Origin: Palsa-948 sp964481195
Lineage (GTDB): Bacteria; Bacteroidota; Bacteroidia; Palsa-948
Direction: 5' to 3'
Length of the DNA: 64,000 nucleotides
NCBI GenBank assembly: GCA_964481195.1
Contig: CAYZTB010000001.1
Location: 81,472 to 145,471 of the forward strand
A model generated the notes under the pieces. The model made no database searches, had not been told where the DNA came from, and saw only the letters and a program-made list of their open reading frames with translations. Positions 35,774 through 45,100 of the stretch are shown here, one piece after another. Position numbers and translations under genes: made by a program. How positions within the stretch are numbered: position 1 is the stretch's first letter; every line of letters begins with the position of its first letter.

Positions 35774-37183
35774 ATGAATACCTCCAAAACAGTAGCCTTT
35801 CATACCCTTGGCTGCAAGTTAAACTTTGCCGAAACCTCTACCTTGGCACGCCAGTTTGAGCTGGGAGGATATTCTAAAACAAAGTTTGAAGATGCTGCCG
35901 ATGTATATGTAATAAATACCTGTTCTGTTACAGAAGATGCAAACCGGGAATGCAGACGCATAGTTCGCGGAGCATTACGTAACTCACCCGAAGCATTTGT
36001 AGTAATTACAGGATGCTATGCTCAACTTAAGCCGGATGAAATTGCCACCATGGAAGGGGTGGATTTAGTGATAGGCGCTTCTGAAAAATTTAACGTACTC
36101 AACTTTATAAAAGAAGGAAAGAAAAAAGCGAAGGCTGAAATTCATTCCTGCGCCATCGAAGAGATCGATTCCTTTAACAGCGCTTTTTCATCGGATGACC
36201 GAACCAGATCTTTTTTAAAAGTGCAGGATGGTTGCGATTATACTTGTACCTATTGTACTATTCCTATGGCTAGGGGTGTTAGCAGAAGTGATAGTATTGA
36301 AAACGTTGTTTATAATGCAGAGAAATTAGCAGCACAAGGGGTGAAGGAAATAATTTTGACGGGAGTAAATATTGGGGATTTTATATCCAAGGAAGAAGGC
36401 AGAGGGCAGAAGGCAGAGGGTGAAGGGAAGAAGGCAGAGGGTGAAGAGAAGGAAGATGGCAAAAGGGAAAAGGAAGAAGGGAAGCAGCCGCTAGGGTTCT
36501 TAGACCTAATAAAAAAACTGGATGTAATAAATTTTGATGTTCGATTTCGAATTTCTTCCATAGAGCCAAACTTACTGACAGATGAAATTATTGAGTTTGT
36601 TGCAACTTCAAAAAAGTTTGTTCCGCATTTTCACATTCCTCTTCAATCTGGCTCTGACAAAATACTCGGCCTCATGAAAAGGCGTTATAAAAGCAAGTTG
36701 TACAAAGATCGAGTTGAAAAAATAAAATCGCTAATGCCGAATTGTTGTATTGGCGTAGATGTAATTATAGGTTTCCCCAGCGAAACAGAAGGAGGTTTTT
36801 TAGAGACTTTTAATTTTATTGATTCGCTGGATGTTTCATATCTCCATGTATTTACTTATTCAGAGCGAGACAATACAGAAGCCATTTTAATAAAGCCTGT
36901 AGTTCCCATTGAAGAACGTAAAAAAAGAAATCGAGTATTAAGAAACCTCTCGGCTGTAAAGCAAGCCAACTTTTACGCGCAAAATATTGGACTTACAAAA
37001 ACTGTATTATTTGAAAAAGAAAACAAAGAAGGTTTTATGTATGGCTTCACAGAAAATTACATAAAGGTAAAAGCTGTGTTTGATCCTGTTGCTATCAACA
37101 AACCAATTCAATTAAAACTAGTTGAACTAAATAACGACAATACTGTTTCTTCTAATTTTGATGAATTAGTTAATAGGGAATAG
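35774..37183 (+). CDS. mtaB: tRNA t6A37 methylthiotransferase
   Basis: Radical-SAM methylthiotransferase (469 residues) that adds a 2-methylthio group to t6A37 in tRNAs. UPF0004-domain cysteines C14 (HTLGCKLN), C50 (INTCSVT) and C81 (ITGCYAQ) and the radical-SAM triad C154/C158/C161 (CDYTCTYC) are intact. RISSIEPNLL and HIPLQSGSDKIL follow as expected. ATG 35774 is preferred over 35753 because a promoter box covers the latter. Odd: residues about 208-238 are a Glu/Gly/Lys-rich insertion encoded by a 7-bp repeat array, placed in a loop between NIGDF and LGFLDLIKKL. The stop codon itself falls in a second heptamer array. Confidence 0.93.
   Translation: MNTSKTVAFHTLGCKLNFAETSTLARQFELGGYSKTKFEDAADVYVINTCSVTEDANRECRRIVRGALRNSPEAFVVITGCYAQLKPDEIATMEGVDLVIGASEKFNVLNFIKEGKKKAKAEIHSCAIEEIDSFNSAFSSDDRTRSFLKVQDGCDYTCTYCTIPMARGVSRSDSIENVVYNAEKLAAQGVKEIILTGVNIGDFISKEEGRGQKAEGEGKKAEGEEKEDGKREKEEGKQPLGFLDLIKKLDVINFDVRFRISSIEPNLLTDEIIEFVATSKKFVPHFHIPLQSGSDKILGLMKRRYKSKLYKDRVEKIKSLMPNCCIGVDVIIGFPSETEGGFLETFNFIDSLDVSYLHVFTYSERDNTEAILIKPVVPIEERKKRNRVLRNLSAVKQANFYAQNIGLTKTVLFEKENKEGFMYGFTENYIKVKAVFDPVAINKPIQLKLVELNNDNTVSSNFDELVNRE
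36395..36485 (+). repeat. In-frame purine-rich heptanucleotide array inside mtaB
   Basis: Thirteen consecutive 7-bp units from 36395, e.g. GAAGGCA, GAGGGCA, GAAGGCA, GAGGGTG, AAGGGAA, GAAGGCA, GAGGGTG, AAGAGAA. Since three units make 21 bp, the protein shows a 7-residue period (EGRGQKA, EGEGKKA, EGEEKED, GKREKEE). The array keeps the frame and does not touch the catalytic cysteines. Confidence 0.85.
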
Positions 37184-37282
37184 AAATAAGGTAATAGGTA
37201 ATAGAAACAACAAAAACTAAATACTTAAAACTAAAGATTAAGTACTAGGAACTAACGACTAAAAACTAAAGACTAAAAAAAA
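37171..37282 (+). repeat. Degenerate heptanucleotide array at and after the mtaB stop
   Basis: Sixteen 7-bp units stay in one phase for 112 bp: TAATAGG, GAATAGA, AATAAGG, TAATAGG, TAATAGA, AACAACA, then AAAACTA/AAGACTA-like units (AATACTT, AAGATTA, AGTACTA, GGAACTA, ACGACTA) and an A7 unit. The mtaB stop (37181-37183) lies inside the second unit, and lgt begins 4 bp after the array. Confidence 0.8.
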
Positions 37283-37285
37283 ACT

Positions 37286-38446
37286 ATGTACCCAAATCTA
37301 TTCTACTTATTTAAAGATCTTTTTGGTGTGGAGCTGGGATTTTTACAAATCTTTCAAAGCTTTGGAGTTCTAGTTGCAATTTCATTTTTACTGGCTGCAC
37401 ATTTTTTCTCCAAGGAGTTAAAGAGAAAAGAAGACGATGGCTTAATTTCTTCCAGTGAAAAAAAGTTTTTAAAAGGCGAAGCACCTACGACTTCTGAAAT
37501 TGGCACATCTGCCTTTTTTGGTTTTGTACTTTTTTATAAAATTGTATATATTGCTTTTAATTTTTCTGCATTTACTGGAGATACGCAAGGCTTCATTCTA
37601 TCCTTAGAAGGAAATTTTCTTGGCGGACTTACCGGTGCTGTCTTATTGGGCTGGATGCGCTATAGAGAAATGAAAAAGGCGCAGCTTGAAAAACCAATCT
37701 GGGTTACTGAAAATGTTCGCCCTTTTCAGCATGTGCCAAACATGACCTTGATTGCTGCCGTTGCAGGGATTATTGGCGCAAAAATATTTCATAACCTAGA
37801 AAATTTTGATGAGTTTTTACGCGATCCCATTGGAAGTCTAATTTCCTTCAGCGGATTAACCATGTACGGAGGCTTAATCGTTGCCAGTATTGCCGTAGTG
37901 TATTATGCAATAAAAAATAATATTACTATAACCCATTTAATTGACGCCTGCGCCCCCTCCTTAATGCTTGCCTATGGAACAGGTCGCCTGGGCTGCCAAG
38001 TAGCAGGTGATGGAGATTGGGGAATTAACAACTTAGCGGAAAAGCCATCCTGGTTTATTTTTCCGGACTGGGCATGGAGTTACCCCTACCCTCATAATGT
38101 AAATAATGTTGGTATACCAATGGAGAATTGTCAGGGAAAATTTTGTTCGGTTCTAGAAAATCCAGTGTTCCCTACTCCATTGTATGAAGCTGCTGCGTGC
38201 ATAGCTTTATTTTTTCTGCTTTGGTCATTACGGAAACGAATAACCATTCCCGGAGTGCTCTTTTCTATTTACCTAATCTTAAATGGCGTTGAGCGATTTT
38301 TCATTGAAAAAATTCGCATTAACAATACATTTTTATTATTTGGCAAGCACGTAACACAAGCTGAAGTTATTTCTTTTGTTTTAGTGCTTCTTGGAATAAT
38401 CGGCATCCTGTACTTCAGAAACCTCCACAAGAAAAATGCCACTTAA
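37286..38446 (+). CDS. lgt: Prolipoprotein diacylglyceryl transferase
   Basis: A 386-residue integral membrane enzyme that attaches diacylglycerol to lipobox cysteines, the first lipoprotein-maturation step. Seen: several transmembrane segments, SFSGLTMYGGLIVAS, the Lgt-type signature GTGRLGCQVAGDGDWG (about 232-247), FPTPLYEAAACIALF and LNGVERFFIEKIR. It is longer than enterobacterial Lgt because of hydrophilic N-terminal and central inserts, as in relatives from this phylum. It overlaps the next gene by 11 bp. Confidence 0.9.
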   Translation: MYPNLFYLFKDLFGVELGFLQIFQSFGVLVAISFLLAAHFFSKELKRKEDDGLISSSEKKFLKGEAPTTSEIGTSAFFGFVLFYKIVYIAFNFSAFTGDTQGFILSLEGNFLGGLTGAVLLGWMRYREMKKAQLEKPIWVTENVRPFQHVPNMTLIAAVAGIIGAKIFHNLENFDEFLRDPIGSLISFSGLTMYGGLIVASIAVVYYAIKNNITITHLIDACAPSLMLAYGTGRLGCQVAGDGDWGINNLAEKPSWFIFPDWAWSYPYPHNVNNVGIPMENCQGKFCSVLENPVFPTPLYEAAACIALFFLLWSLRKRITIPGVLFSIYLILNGVERFFIEKIRINNTFLLFGKHVTQAEVISFVLVLLGIIGILYFRNLHKKNAT

Positions 38447-39275
38447 TCTAAAAAAAATCTGCGCTAGCGTTTGTGAGTTGTCTATTGAAACATCTAGCTT
38501 TATTTTAGCACAGCGTAAAAAACTTATCTCTTCGCAGGTAGAAACTAAAAGCAAAAACAGCTTCGTTACTTATGTAGATAAAGAATCCGAAAAAAGATTA
38601 GTGAAGGGCCTGCAGCGTATTTTACCCGAAGCGGGATTCATTACTGAAGAGGAAACTATTTCTTCCGAAAAGAAAAAATATACTTGGATAATCGATCCAT
38701 TGGACGGAACAACTAATTTCATTCACGGCTTACCCAGCTATTGCATTAGCATTGCATTGTACGAACAAGATCCAAAAACTAAAACATTGCACCCATTAGT
38801 TGGGGTAATCTACGAGCCAAATCTGAAAGAACTGTTCTACGCCACTAAAAATGGAGGTGCTTATCTGAATAAAAAAAGAATTTCTGTTAGTGGTACAAAA
38901 AAACTAAAAGACTCTTTGCTCGCTACCGGCTTTCCAACCTATGATTATTCAAAAATGGACGAGTACATAAAATTGTTTAGGCATTTAATGTTTGAAACCC
39001 GTGGCTTGAGAAGATTAGGATCAGCAGCTGTAGATTTAGCCTATACTGCTTGCGGCAGGTTTGATGCTTTTTACGAATACAGTCTTAGTCCTTGGGATGT
39101 AGCAGCCGGTGCATTAATAGTTAAAGAAGCAGGAGGAAAAATATCAGATTTCAACGGAAAAGAAAACTGGTTATTCGGTAAAGAAATTATTGCCTCGAAC
39201 CACGCAATACATGCTCCCTTATTATCTGCTGTGAAAAAATCATTTAGCGCATCTTCCAAACTAAAGAGAAGATAG
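38436..39275 (+). CDS. Inositol monophosphatase family protein
   Basis: A 279-residue Mg2+-dependent phosphatase. Metal-binding motifs are complete: EEET near 71-74, IIDPLDGTTNFIHG (85-98) and SPWDVAAGALIVKEAGG near the C-terminus. By family it hydrolyses inositol phosphates or related sugar phosphates (SuhB-type); the substrate is open. It overlaps lgt by 11 bp, so it is probably translated together with it. Confidence 0.9.
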   Translation: MPLNLKKICASVCELSIETSSFILAQRKKLISSQVETKSKNSFVTYVDKESEKRLVKGLQRILPEAGFITEEETISSEKKKYTWIIDPLDGTTNFIHGLPSYCISIALYEQDPKTKTLHPLVGVIYEPNLKELFYATKNGGAYLNKKRISVSGTKKLKDSLLATGFPTYDYSKMDEYIKLFRHLMFETRGLRRLGSAAVDLAYTACGRFDAFYEYSLSPWDVAAGALIVKEAGGKISDFNGKENWLFGKEIIASNHAIHAPLLSAVKKSFSASSKLKRR

Positions 39276-39283
39276 TTATTCAT

Positions 39284-39291
39284 TACCTTTA
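39284..39291 (+). promoter_or_regulatory. Candidate -7-like box TACCTTTA next to the nfeD start
   Basis: Near-consensus (TAnnTTTA), ending 4 bp before ATG 39296 of nfeD. If used, the transcript would start at or beyond the first codon, so this is weak evidence. Confidence 0.25.
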
Positions 39292-39295
39292 CTTT

Positions 39296-40666
39296 ATGAA
39301 ATACAAATTCGCGGTTACTTTCGTTTTCTTGGCTGGAATTTCTGCCAACCTATTTGCTCAAACAGCCTCTGCTCCTGAAAAAAACGAGAAAAAAAATATT
39401 GTATATGTCCTTCCCATTAAGGAAGAAATAGGGCCTGCTTCCTTACGCCACATCGAAGAAGGTTTTGCCGAAGCAGAAAAAAATAAATCCGACTACATTA
39501 TTCTGCACATCAATACATACGGTGGAGCTGTTGATGCGGCCGATAAAATGAGAACATTAATTCTAAATCAAAAAATTCCTGTCTTTGGCTTCATCGATAA
39601 CAATGCTGCTTCGGCAGGTGCATTAATTTCCATTGCTTGCGACAGCATCTACATGGCACCGGGTGCAAACATTGGCGCAGCAACTGTTGTAGATCAAAAC
39701 GGAACTCCTACCCCAGAAAAATACCAGAGCTATATGCGTTCGATGTTACGCTCCACCGCAGAGAAAAGTGGTCGTGATCCTAAAATTGCTGAAGCCATGA
39801 ACGACCCACGAGCTTACATTCAAGGCGTGAATGATTCGGGCAAAGTTCTTACGTTTACGACCAGCGAAGCAATTAAAAATAATTATTGCGAAGGGGAAGC
39901 AAACTCAGTTGCCGAAGTTCTAAAACTTGCCAAGGTAGAGAACTATACCATTTCAGAATATAAAATATCTAACGTTGGCTCCATCATCGATTGGTTGATA
40001 AATCCTGTTATTAGCGGTATACTTATTATGATTATCATGGGAGGAATTTATTATGAATTTCAAGCACCCGGCACCATCTTTCCAATTGCTGCTTCCATCG
40101 TTGCTGCATTACTCTACTTTGCTCCACATTATCTGGGCGGACTAGCAGAAAACTGGGAAATACTGCTCTTCTTTATCGGATTAATATTACTTGGCATAGA
40201 AGTATTTGTTATTCCTGGATTTGGAATTGCCGGTGTTGGTGGAATATTATTTATCGTACTTGGACTTTCACTTTCACTTGTAAAAAGTGTACCGACAGAT
40301 TTTCCAGTAAATCTCCCTGACGGAAATGCTTTTGTAAATGCTCTCTTCTTAGTCATTGGCGCAATGGTACTTTCCATAGGTTTATCTTTTTATTTATGGG
40401 GAAGATTTATTAAGTCTTCGTTTTTCAGTCGCGTGTCTGTACAATCTACTATTTCAAGTAATGACGGATATGTAGGTGTTGATTTAAAAGAAAAATTATT
40501 AATAGGAAAAGAGGGCATAGCATATACCATCTTACGTCCATCCGGAAAAGTAGAAATTGATGGAAGTATTTACGATGCTACGGCAGAAACAGGTTACATT
40601 GAAAAGAGTGAGAAAATAATAGTTAGACGTTTCGAAGCAGCTCAGCTTTTTGTAAAGAAAATCTAA
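39296..40666 (+). CDS. NfeD-family membrane serine protease
   Basis: A 456-residue protein: signal peptide about 1-22 (LFAQT), a ClpP/crotonase-like protease domain with HINTYGGAVDAADKMR (71-86) and the nucleophile S106 in NAASAGALIS; K142 is a candidate for the partner lysine. Four or more transmembrane segments follow (about 230-370), then a C-terminal OB-like NfeD domain (GKEGIAYTILRPSGKVEIDG). Members are membrane proteases linked to stomatin-type partners; none is adjacent here. Confidence 0.9.
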   Translation: MKYKFAVTFVFLAGISANLFAQTASAPEKNEKKNIVYVLPIKEEIGPASLRHIEEGFAEAEKNKSDYIILHINTYGGAVDAADKMRTLILNQKIPVFGFIDNNAASAGALISIACDSIYMAPGANIGAATVVDQNGTPTPEKYQSYMRSMLRSTAEKSGRDPKIAEAMNDPRAYIQGVNDSGKVLTFTTSEAIKNNYCEGEANSVAEVLKLAKVENYTISEYKISNVGSIIDWLINPVISGILIMIIMGGIYYEFQAPGTIFPIAASIVAALLYFAPHYLGGLAENWEILLFFIGLILLGIEVFVIPGFGIAGVGGILFIVLGLSLSLVKSVPTDFPVNLPDGNAFVNALFLVIGAMVLSIGLSFYLWGRFIKSSFFSRVSVQSTISSNDGYVGVDLKEKLLIGKEGIAYTILRPSGKVEIDGSIYDATAETGYIEKSEKIIVRRFEAAQLFVKKI

Positions 40667-40672
40667 TTCTCT

Positions 40673-41611
40673 TTACTTCATCTTTGATCTTTTTATCAAG
40701 TAAGGCATTAGTACTTGCTTAAATCCTTCCTTGATATCCGCCTCTACAAAATCAATTCGATATTGAGCACAGTGCAACATAAGCTCTTTTTTATACGAGG
40801 CCACCGCACTTTTATAGGATTCTTTTATTTCGCTAGGTTGTAACTTCACGCTTTCGCCAGATTCCATATCAATAAAATGGTATGGTCGATTTTCAAATTC
40901 AAAATCAAGTTCTTTACTTTTATCCACTACGTGAAATAAAATTACTTCGTGCTTGTTATGACGCAAATGCTGCAAAGCAGAAAACAACTCCTCCGCTTTC
41001 TTTCCCGTTTCTAACATATCGCTGAAAATAATCACTAGCGATCGTTTATGGATAGATTCCGCTATTTCGTGTAATGCCTCGGTGGCAGATGTTTTTTTCT
41101 GAGAAACTAGTTTTTGTCCATCCAACAATTTTTCTAACTCAACAAAAATCATTCGCTGATGCGTTAAGCTGGATTTTGCCTGTGTGTTTAATTCAACGGA
41201 ATCCGAAAAAATAGTAAGCCCAACAGCATCACGCTGTCTTTTTAATAAATAGGTAAGCGCAGCAGCAGCATGAATAGAAAATGATAATTTATTTTCGTTC
41301 CCTTCACCCTTTGTAGCAGGTTTAGAAATCTCCGGAAAGTTCATAGAAGAAGAAGAATCTATCACCAACTGACATCGTAAATTTGTTTCCTCTTCAAATC
41401 GTTTTACAAAAAGTTTATCTGTCTTTCCAAATAACTTCCAATCAATGTGCCTGGTAGGCTCGCCAGAATTATAAATACGATGCTCAGCAAATTCTACCGA
41501 AAATCCATGGAACGGACTCTTGTGCAATCCGGTAATAAAACCCTCAACCACTTGCTTTGCTAATAGCTCAAGATGTGATAAATGCTGTAGTTTTTGTTGA
41601 TCTAATGCCAT
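40673..41611 (-). CDS. DUF58 domain protein (von Willebrand A-like)
   Basis: A 312-residue cytoplasmic protein with the DUF58 signature EPTRHIDWKLFGKTDKLFVKRFEEETNL and a vWA-like metal-site segment LVIDSSSSMNF, followed by LSFSIHAAAALTYLLKRQRDAVGLTIFSD. DUF58 genes usually sit beside MoxR-type AAA ATPases; no such gene is next to it here. It converges with nfeD with only 6 bp between them. Function unknown beyond the MoxR association. Confidence 0.9.
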   Translation of the reverse strand: MALDQQKLQHLSHLELLAKQVVEGFITGLHKSPFHGFSVEFAEHRIYNSGEPTRHIDWKLFGKTDKLFVKRFEEETNLRCQLVIDSSSSMNFPEISKPATKGEGNENKLSFSIHAAAALTYLLKRQRDAVGLTIFSDSVELNTQAKSSLTHQRMIFVELEKLLDGQKLVSQKKTSATEALHEIAESIHKRSLVIIFSDMLETGKKAEELFSALQHLRHNKHEVILFHVVDKSKELDFEFENRPYHFIDMESGESVKLQPSEIKESYKSAVASYKKELMLHCAQYRIDFVEADIKEGFKQVLMPYLIKRSKMK

Positions 41612-41639
41612 AGTGCAAAATGAGAAACCTTAAAACGAA

Positions 41640-41678
41640 AATACGAAATAAGAACGATAATTATTCTTATCTCGTATT
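41640..41678 (-). repeat. 15-bp inverted repeat between trxA and the DUF58 gene
   Basis: Arms 41640-41654 and 41664-41678 pair over 15 bp with one mismatch around a 9-nt loop. It lies 28 bp upstream of the DUF58 start and 21 bp downstream of trxA. There is no strong T-run, so it may be a weak terminator for trxA or an operator for the DUF58 gene. Confidence 0.6.
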
Positions 41679-41699
41679 ATCAAAAAAGTTAATGAAAGA

Positions 41700-42017
41700 T
41701 TAAAGCTGAGAATTCAGCTTTGCTTCAAGAGCAGATTTTGAAGCAGCTCCTACCTGACGATCTACTATTTCTCCACCTTTAAAAAATAAAAGCGTAGGAA
41801 TATTTCGGATACCAAATTTCATTGCTACTTCTGGGTTATTGTCAACATTAAGTTTTCCAATAATAGCTTTGCCATCATATTCTTTTGAAAGCTCTTCCAC
41901 TACAGGTCCCACCATGCGGCAAGGGCCACACCATTCTGCCCAAAAGTCAACTAGTACCGGTTTGTCTGCTTTAAGAACTAAGTCGTTAAAGTTTGCATCT
42001 GTGATTTCTATTGCCAT
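41700..42017 (-). CDS. trxA: Thioredoxin
   Basis: A 105-residue classical thioredoxin with the redox motif W29-CGPC (C30, C33) and the cis-proline segment NIPTLLFFKGGE. No signal peptide, so cytoplasmic disulfide reductase. A good promoter candidate lies 46 bp upstream. It follows dnaE on the same strand with 111 bp between, and stands as a separate unit. Confidence 0.97.
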   Translation of the reverse strand: MAIEITDANFNDLVLKADKPVLVDFWAEWCGPCRMVGPVVEELSKEYDGKAIIGKLNVDNNPEVAMKFGIRNIPTLLFFKGGEIVDRQVGAASKSALEAKLNSQL

Positions 42018-42062
42018 AATTTATATGTTTTAGTTTGTTTAGTGCGATTAAAAATGATTATA

Positions 42063-42092
42063 CAAATTTAATATTTCTGATGTGAGTTCAAT
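42063..42092 (-). promoter_or_regulatory. Candidate trxA promoter: ATTG-N18-TAAATTTG
   Basis: On the minus strand, TAAATTTG (42063-42070) is a full -7 match and ATTG (42089-42092) sits 18 bp upstream, close to the Bacteroidota -33/-7 spacing of about 19. It is 46 bp from the trxA ATG. Confidence 0.5.
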
Positions 42093-42128
42093 AATTTTGC
42101 CAGAATATATTCTCAGACAATCTGTCCT

Positions 42129-45100
42129 TTAATTTAGCTTATAGGTAACATTTGGCATATTCTGTACCGTATTTAAAAATGAGTTGTCTGGATTAATTCG
42201 AACTTTCCTCGAAGGAAGCAAAAGCGCTATGCCATCTTCCGAATCCATTACATTAATTTTCAAATAGCAAGTACCTTCCTTTTCTTTGGTATTATCCTTT
42301 ACAAGTTCATTTAAATTATTGATAAATGATTCCGAAATATCTTGAAGCGGCACATTTAATGTGATAGACTTCAGCATTTTCTCTCTCATTTCAGAAAGCA
42401 GCTGCATGTTGGAAACCTTAAATTCAAGCATGTCAGATTGAGTCCACCTTGCCTGAACTCTGCCTTTTATATGAACAAAATACCCGATCGCCATGTGTAA
42501 TTTATGTTTGACATAATCCTCTCCAAAAAGCACAAACTCATGCGAGTCGCCATAATCTTCGATAGTAAAGTTTCCAAAAGGTTTCCCTGTTTTTGAAATG
42601 CGGTGGTTAACCATGGAAATCATACCTCCAAAAGAAAACTCTTTATCCTTTAGCTTGTCCATATCTCGCAGCTCCGAAAGTTTATTTTTACTAAAGGTTT
42701 CCATCTCTATTCGGAAGTTGTCTAGCGGATGACCTGACACATAAAACCCAACTACTTCTCTTTCGTGTTTTAGTTGTTCAAGGTTTCCCCAAGGTTCTAT
42801 TTCTGGAATAGCAGGCTCAGGAATTTCTCCATCTACCGAATCGCCAAACAGAGATGCATGTGCAGATAATTTTGCTTCTTGCACTCGAGAGCCCCACTTC
42901 AATAATAATTCCAAAAACGCGATTCCATCTTTTCCTGGAGTAAGATAAGTACCACGATGCAATCCAAAAGAATCAAATGCTCCAGAGTAAACCATGCCTT
43001 CAAAAGTTTTTTTATTTGCCGCTCTTAAGTTTACACGTTTTACAAAATCCAGCGCATCGATGAAGGGACCATTCTTGTCTCTTTCCTCTATGATTGAGCT
43101 AACAGCTGCCTCGCCAACTCCCTTTACAGCACCTAGCCCAAATCGTATTTCCCCTCTTTTATTTACCGAAAACTGGTATTTTGATTCGTTCACATCAGGA
43201 CCTAAAACCGGCATTCCCATTCTTCGAGATTCTTCCATAAAAAAAGTAATCTTATCAATATTTGATAAAGAATGTGTCAGCACACAGGCCATGAATTCGG
43301 CTGGATAATGTGTTTTTAGATAAGCAGTTTGAAAAGCTACTAAGGCATAACAAGTAGAGTGAGATTTGTTGAATGCGTATTGTGCAAATGTTTCCCAAAT
43401 TGTCCAAATATTTTCCAACTTATCTTCCGGAAATCCTTTTTTTGAAGCTCCTTCAATAAACTTGCTCTTCATTTTATCAAGAACTGCCTTTTGTTTTTTA
43501 CCCATGGCCTTTCGCAGTACATCGGCATCTCCTTTTGTAAAATCTGCCAGCCTCTGGGAAAGCAACATCACCTGCTCTTGATATACGGTTACGCCATATG
43601 TTTCTTTTAATATCTCTTCCATCTCAGGAAGTGGATATGAAATTTTTTCTCGCCCATGCTTTCTGGCAATGTAGTTGGGAATATGTTGAATAGGCCCCGG
43701 TCTATACAAAGCGTTCATCGCAATCAAATCCCCAAACTGATCGGGCTTTAAATCTTTTAAATGCTTTTGCATACCAGGCGATTCAAACTGAAATGTCCCG
43801 TTTGTCTCACCACGCTGATAAAGCTCAAAAGTTTTTGGATCATCCAAAGGGATGGTATCTAAGTCAATGACTACTCCGTGATTATCTTTAATCAGCTTAA
43901 GCGTATCACGCATGATAGTGAGCGTTTTAAGTCCTAAAAAGTCCATCTTCAGTACTCCTGCAGATTCCACAACAGTACCTTCAAACTGTGTTACGTATAG
44001 GTCACTCCCTTTTGCGGTTGCTATGGGAATAATATCCGAAATATCTTTTGGGGCAATAATGATTCCCGCAGCATGCACACCTGTTCCACGCACTGAACCT
44101 TCTAAAATAACCGCTTCTTTTAAAACGTTTGCTTGTAGATTATTGCCTTTATAAATTTCTCTCAGCTTTTTTACTGATTCTATTTCATCGGAATTTAAAT
44201 TTTCTTTGTCTTTATCAACTAAACTTCCTACGCCAGTTAGTGGAGCTTGAAGCACTCTCTTTAATTTTATTCCTGGACGTTCAGGTACAAACTTAGCTAG
44301 CAGGTTTGCTTCATTTAAAGGAAGGTCAAGAACGCGCGATACATCTTTGATGCTCATCTTAGCTGCCATGGTGCCATAGGTAACAATTTGCGCTACTTGA
44401 TTCTTACCATACTTTTCTACTACATAATTCAATACTTTTTGTCTGCCCTCATCATCAAAATCCGTATCGATATCGGGCATTGATTTTCTATCCGGATTCA
44501 GGAATCTCTCAAAGAGCAGATTGTATTTAATTGGATCGATGTTGGTGATGCCTGTACAATATGCCACTACAGATCCTGCTGCTGATCCTCTGCCGGGCCC
44601 CACATAAACTCCAATGTCACGTCCGGCTTTAATAAAATCGGATACAATTAGAAAGTATCCAGCAAAGCCCATTGTTTTAATCGTGAACAGCTCAAAATTT
44701 ATTCGCTCTTCAATTTCGGCAGTTATTTCATTGTATCGTTTCTTAGCTCCTTCAAAGGTGATGTGTTTTAAATACTCCCATTGATTATGGGTATCTGCAG
44801 TTAAAATAGTTTTATCGTCCAAGCGCACATCCTTGTTATGAATTTGAAACTTTTCAGGGACCGGGAAATTAGGAAGCATGATATCCTGCTGCAGTTTTAA
44901 CACTTCCACCTTATCCACTATCTCATTGGTATTATCAATTGCTTCAGGCACATCGCTAAAAAGCTTCGTCATCTCATCCGATGATTTCAGAAAAAACTGA
45001 TTGTTAAAAAACGCAAATCTTTTTCCTTTCGCGCTTAAACTATCATCCGAAAAATCTTTTGCAGAGGGAGTAGATTGTTTTTCGCCCGTATTGATGCATA

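Noticed and set aside
36389..36486. Low-complexity stretch in mtaB as a sign of a frameshift or assembly error
   Set aside because: The frame is the same on both sides and all radical-SAM and C-terminal motifs are intact, so it is an in-frame insertion.
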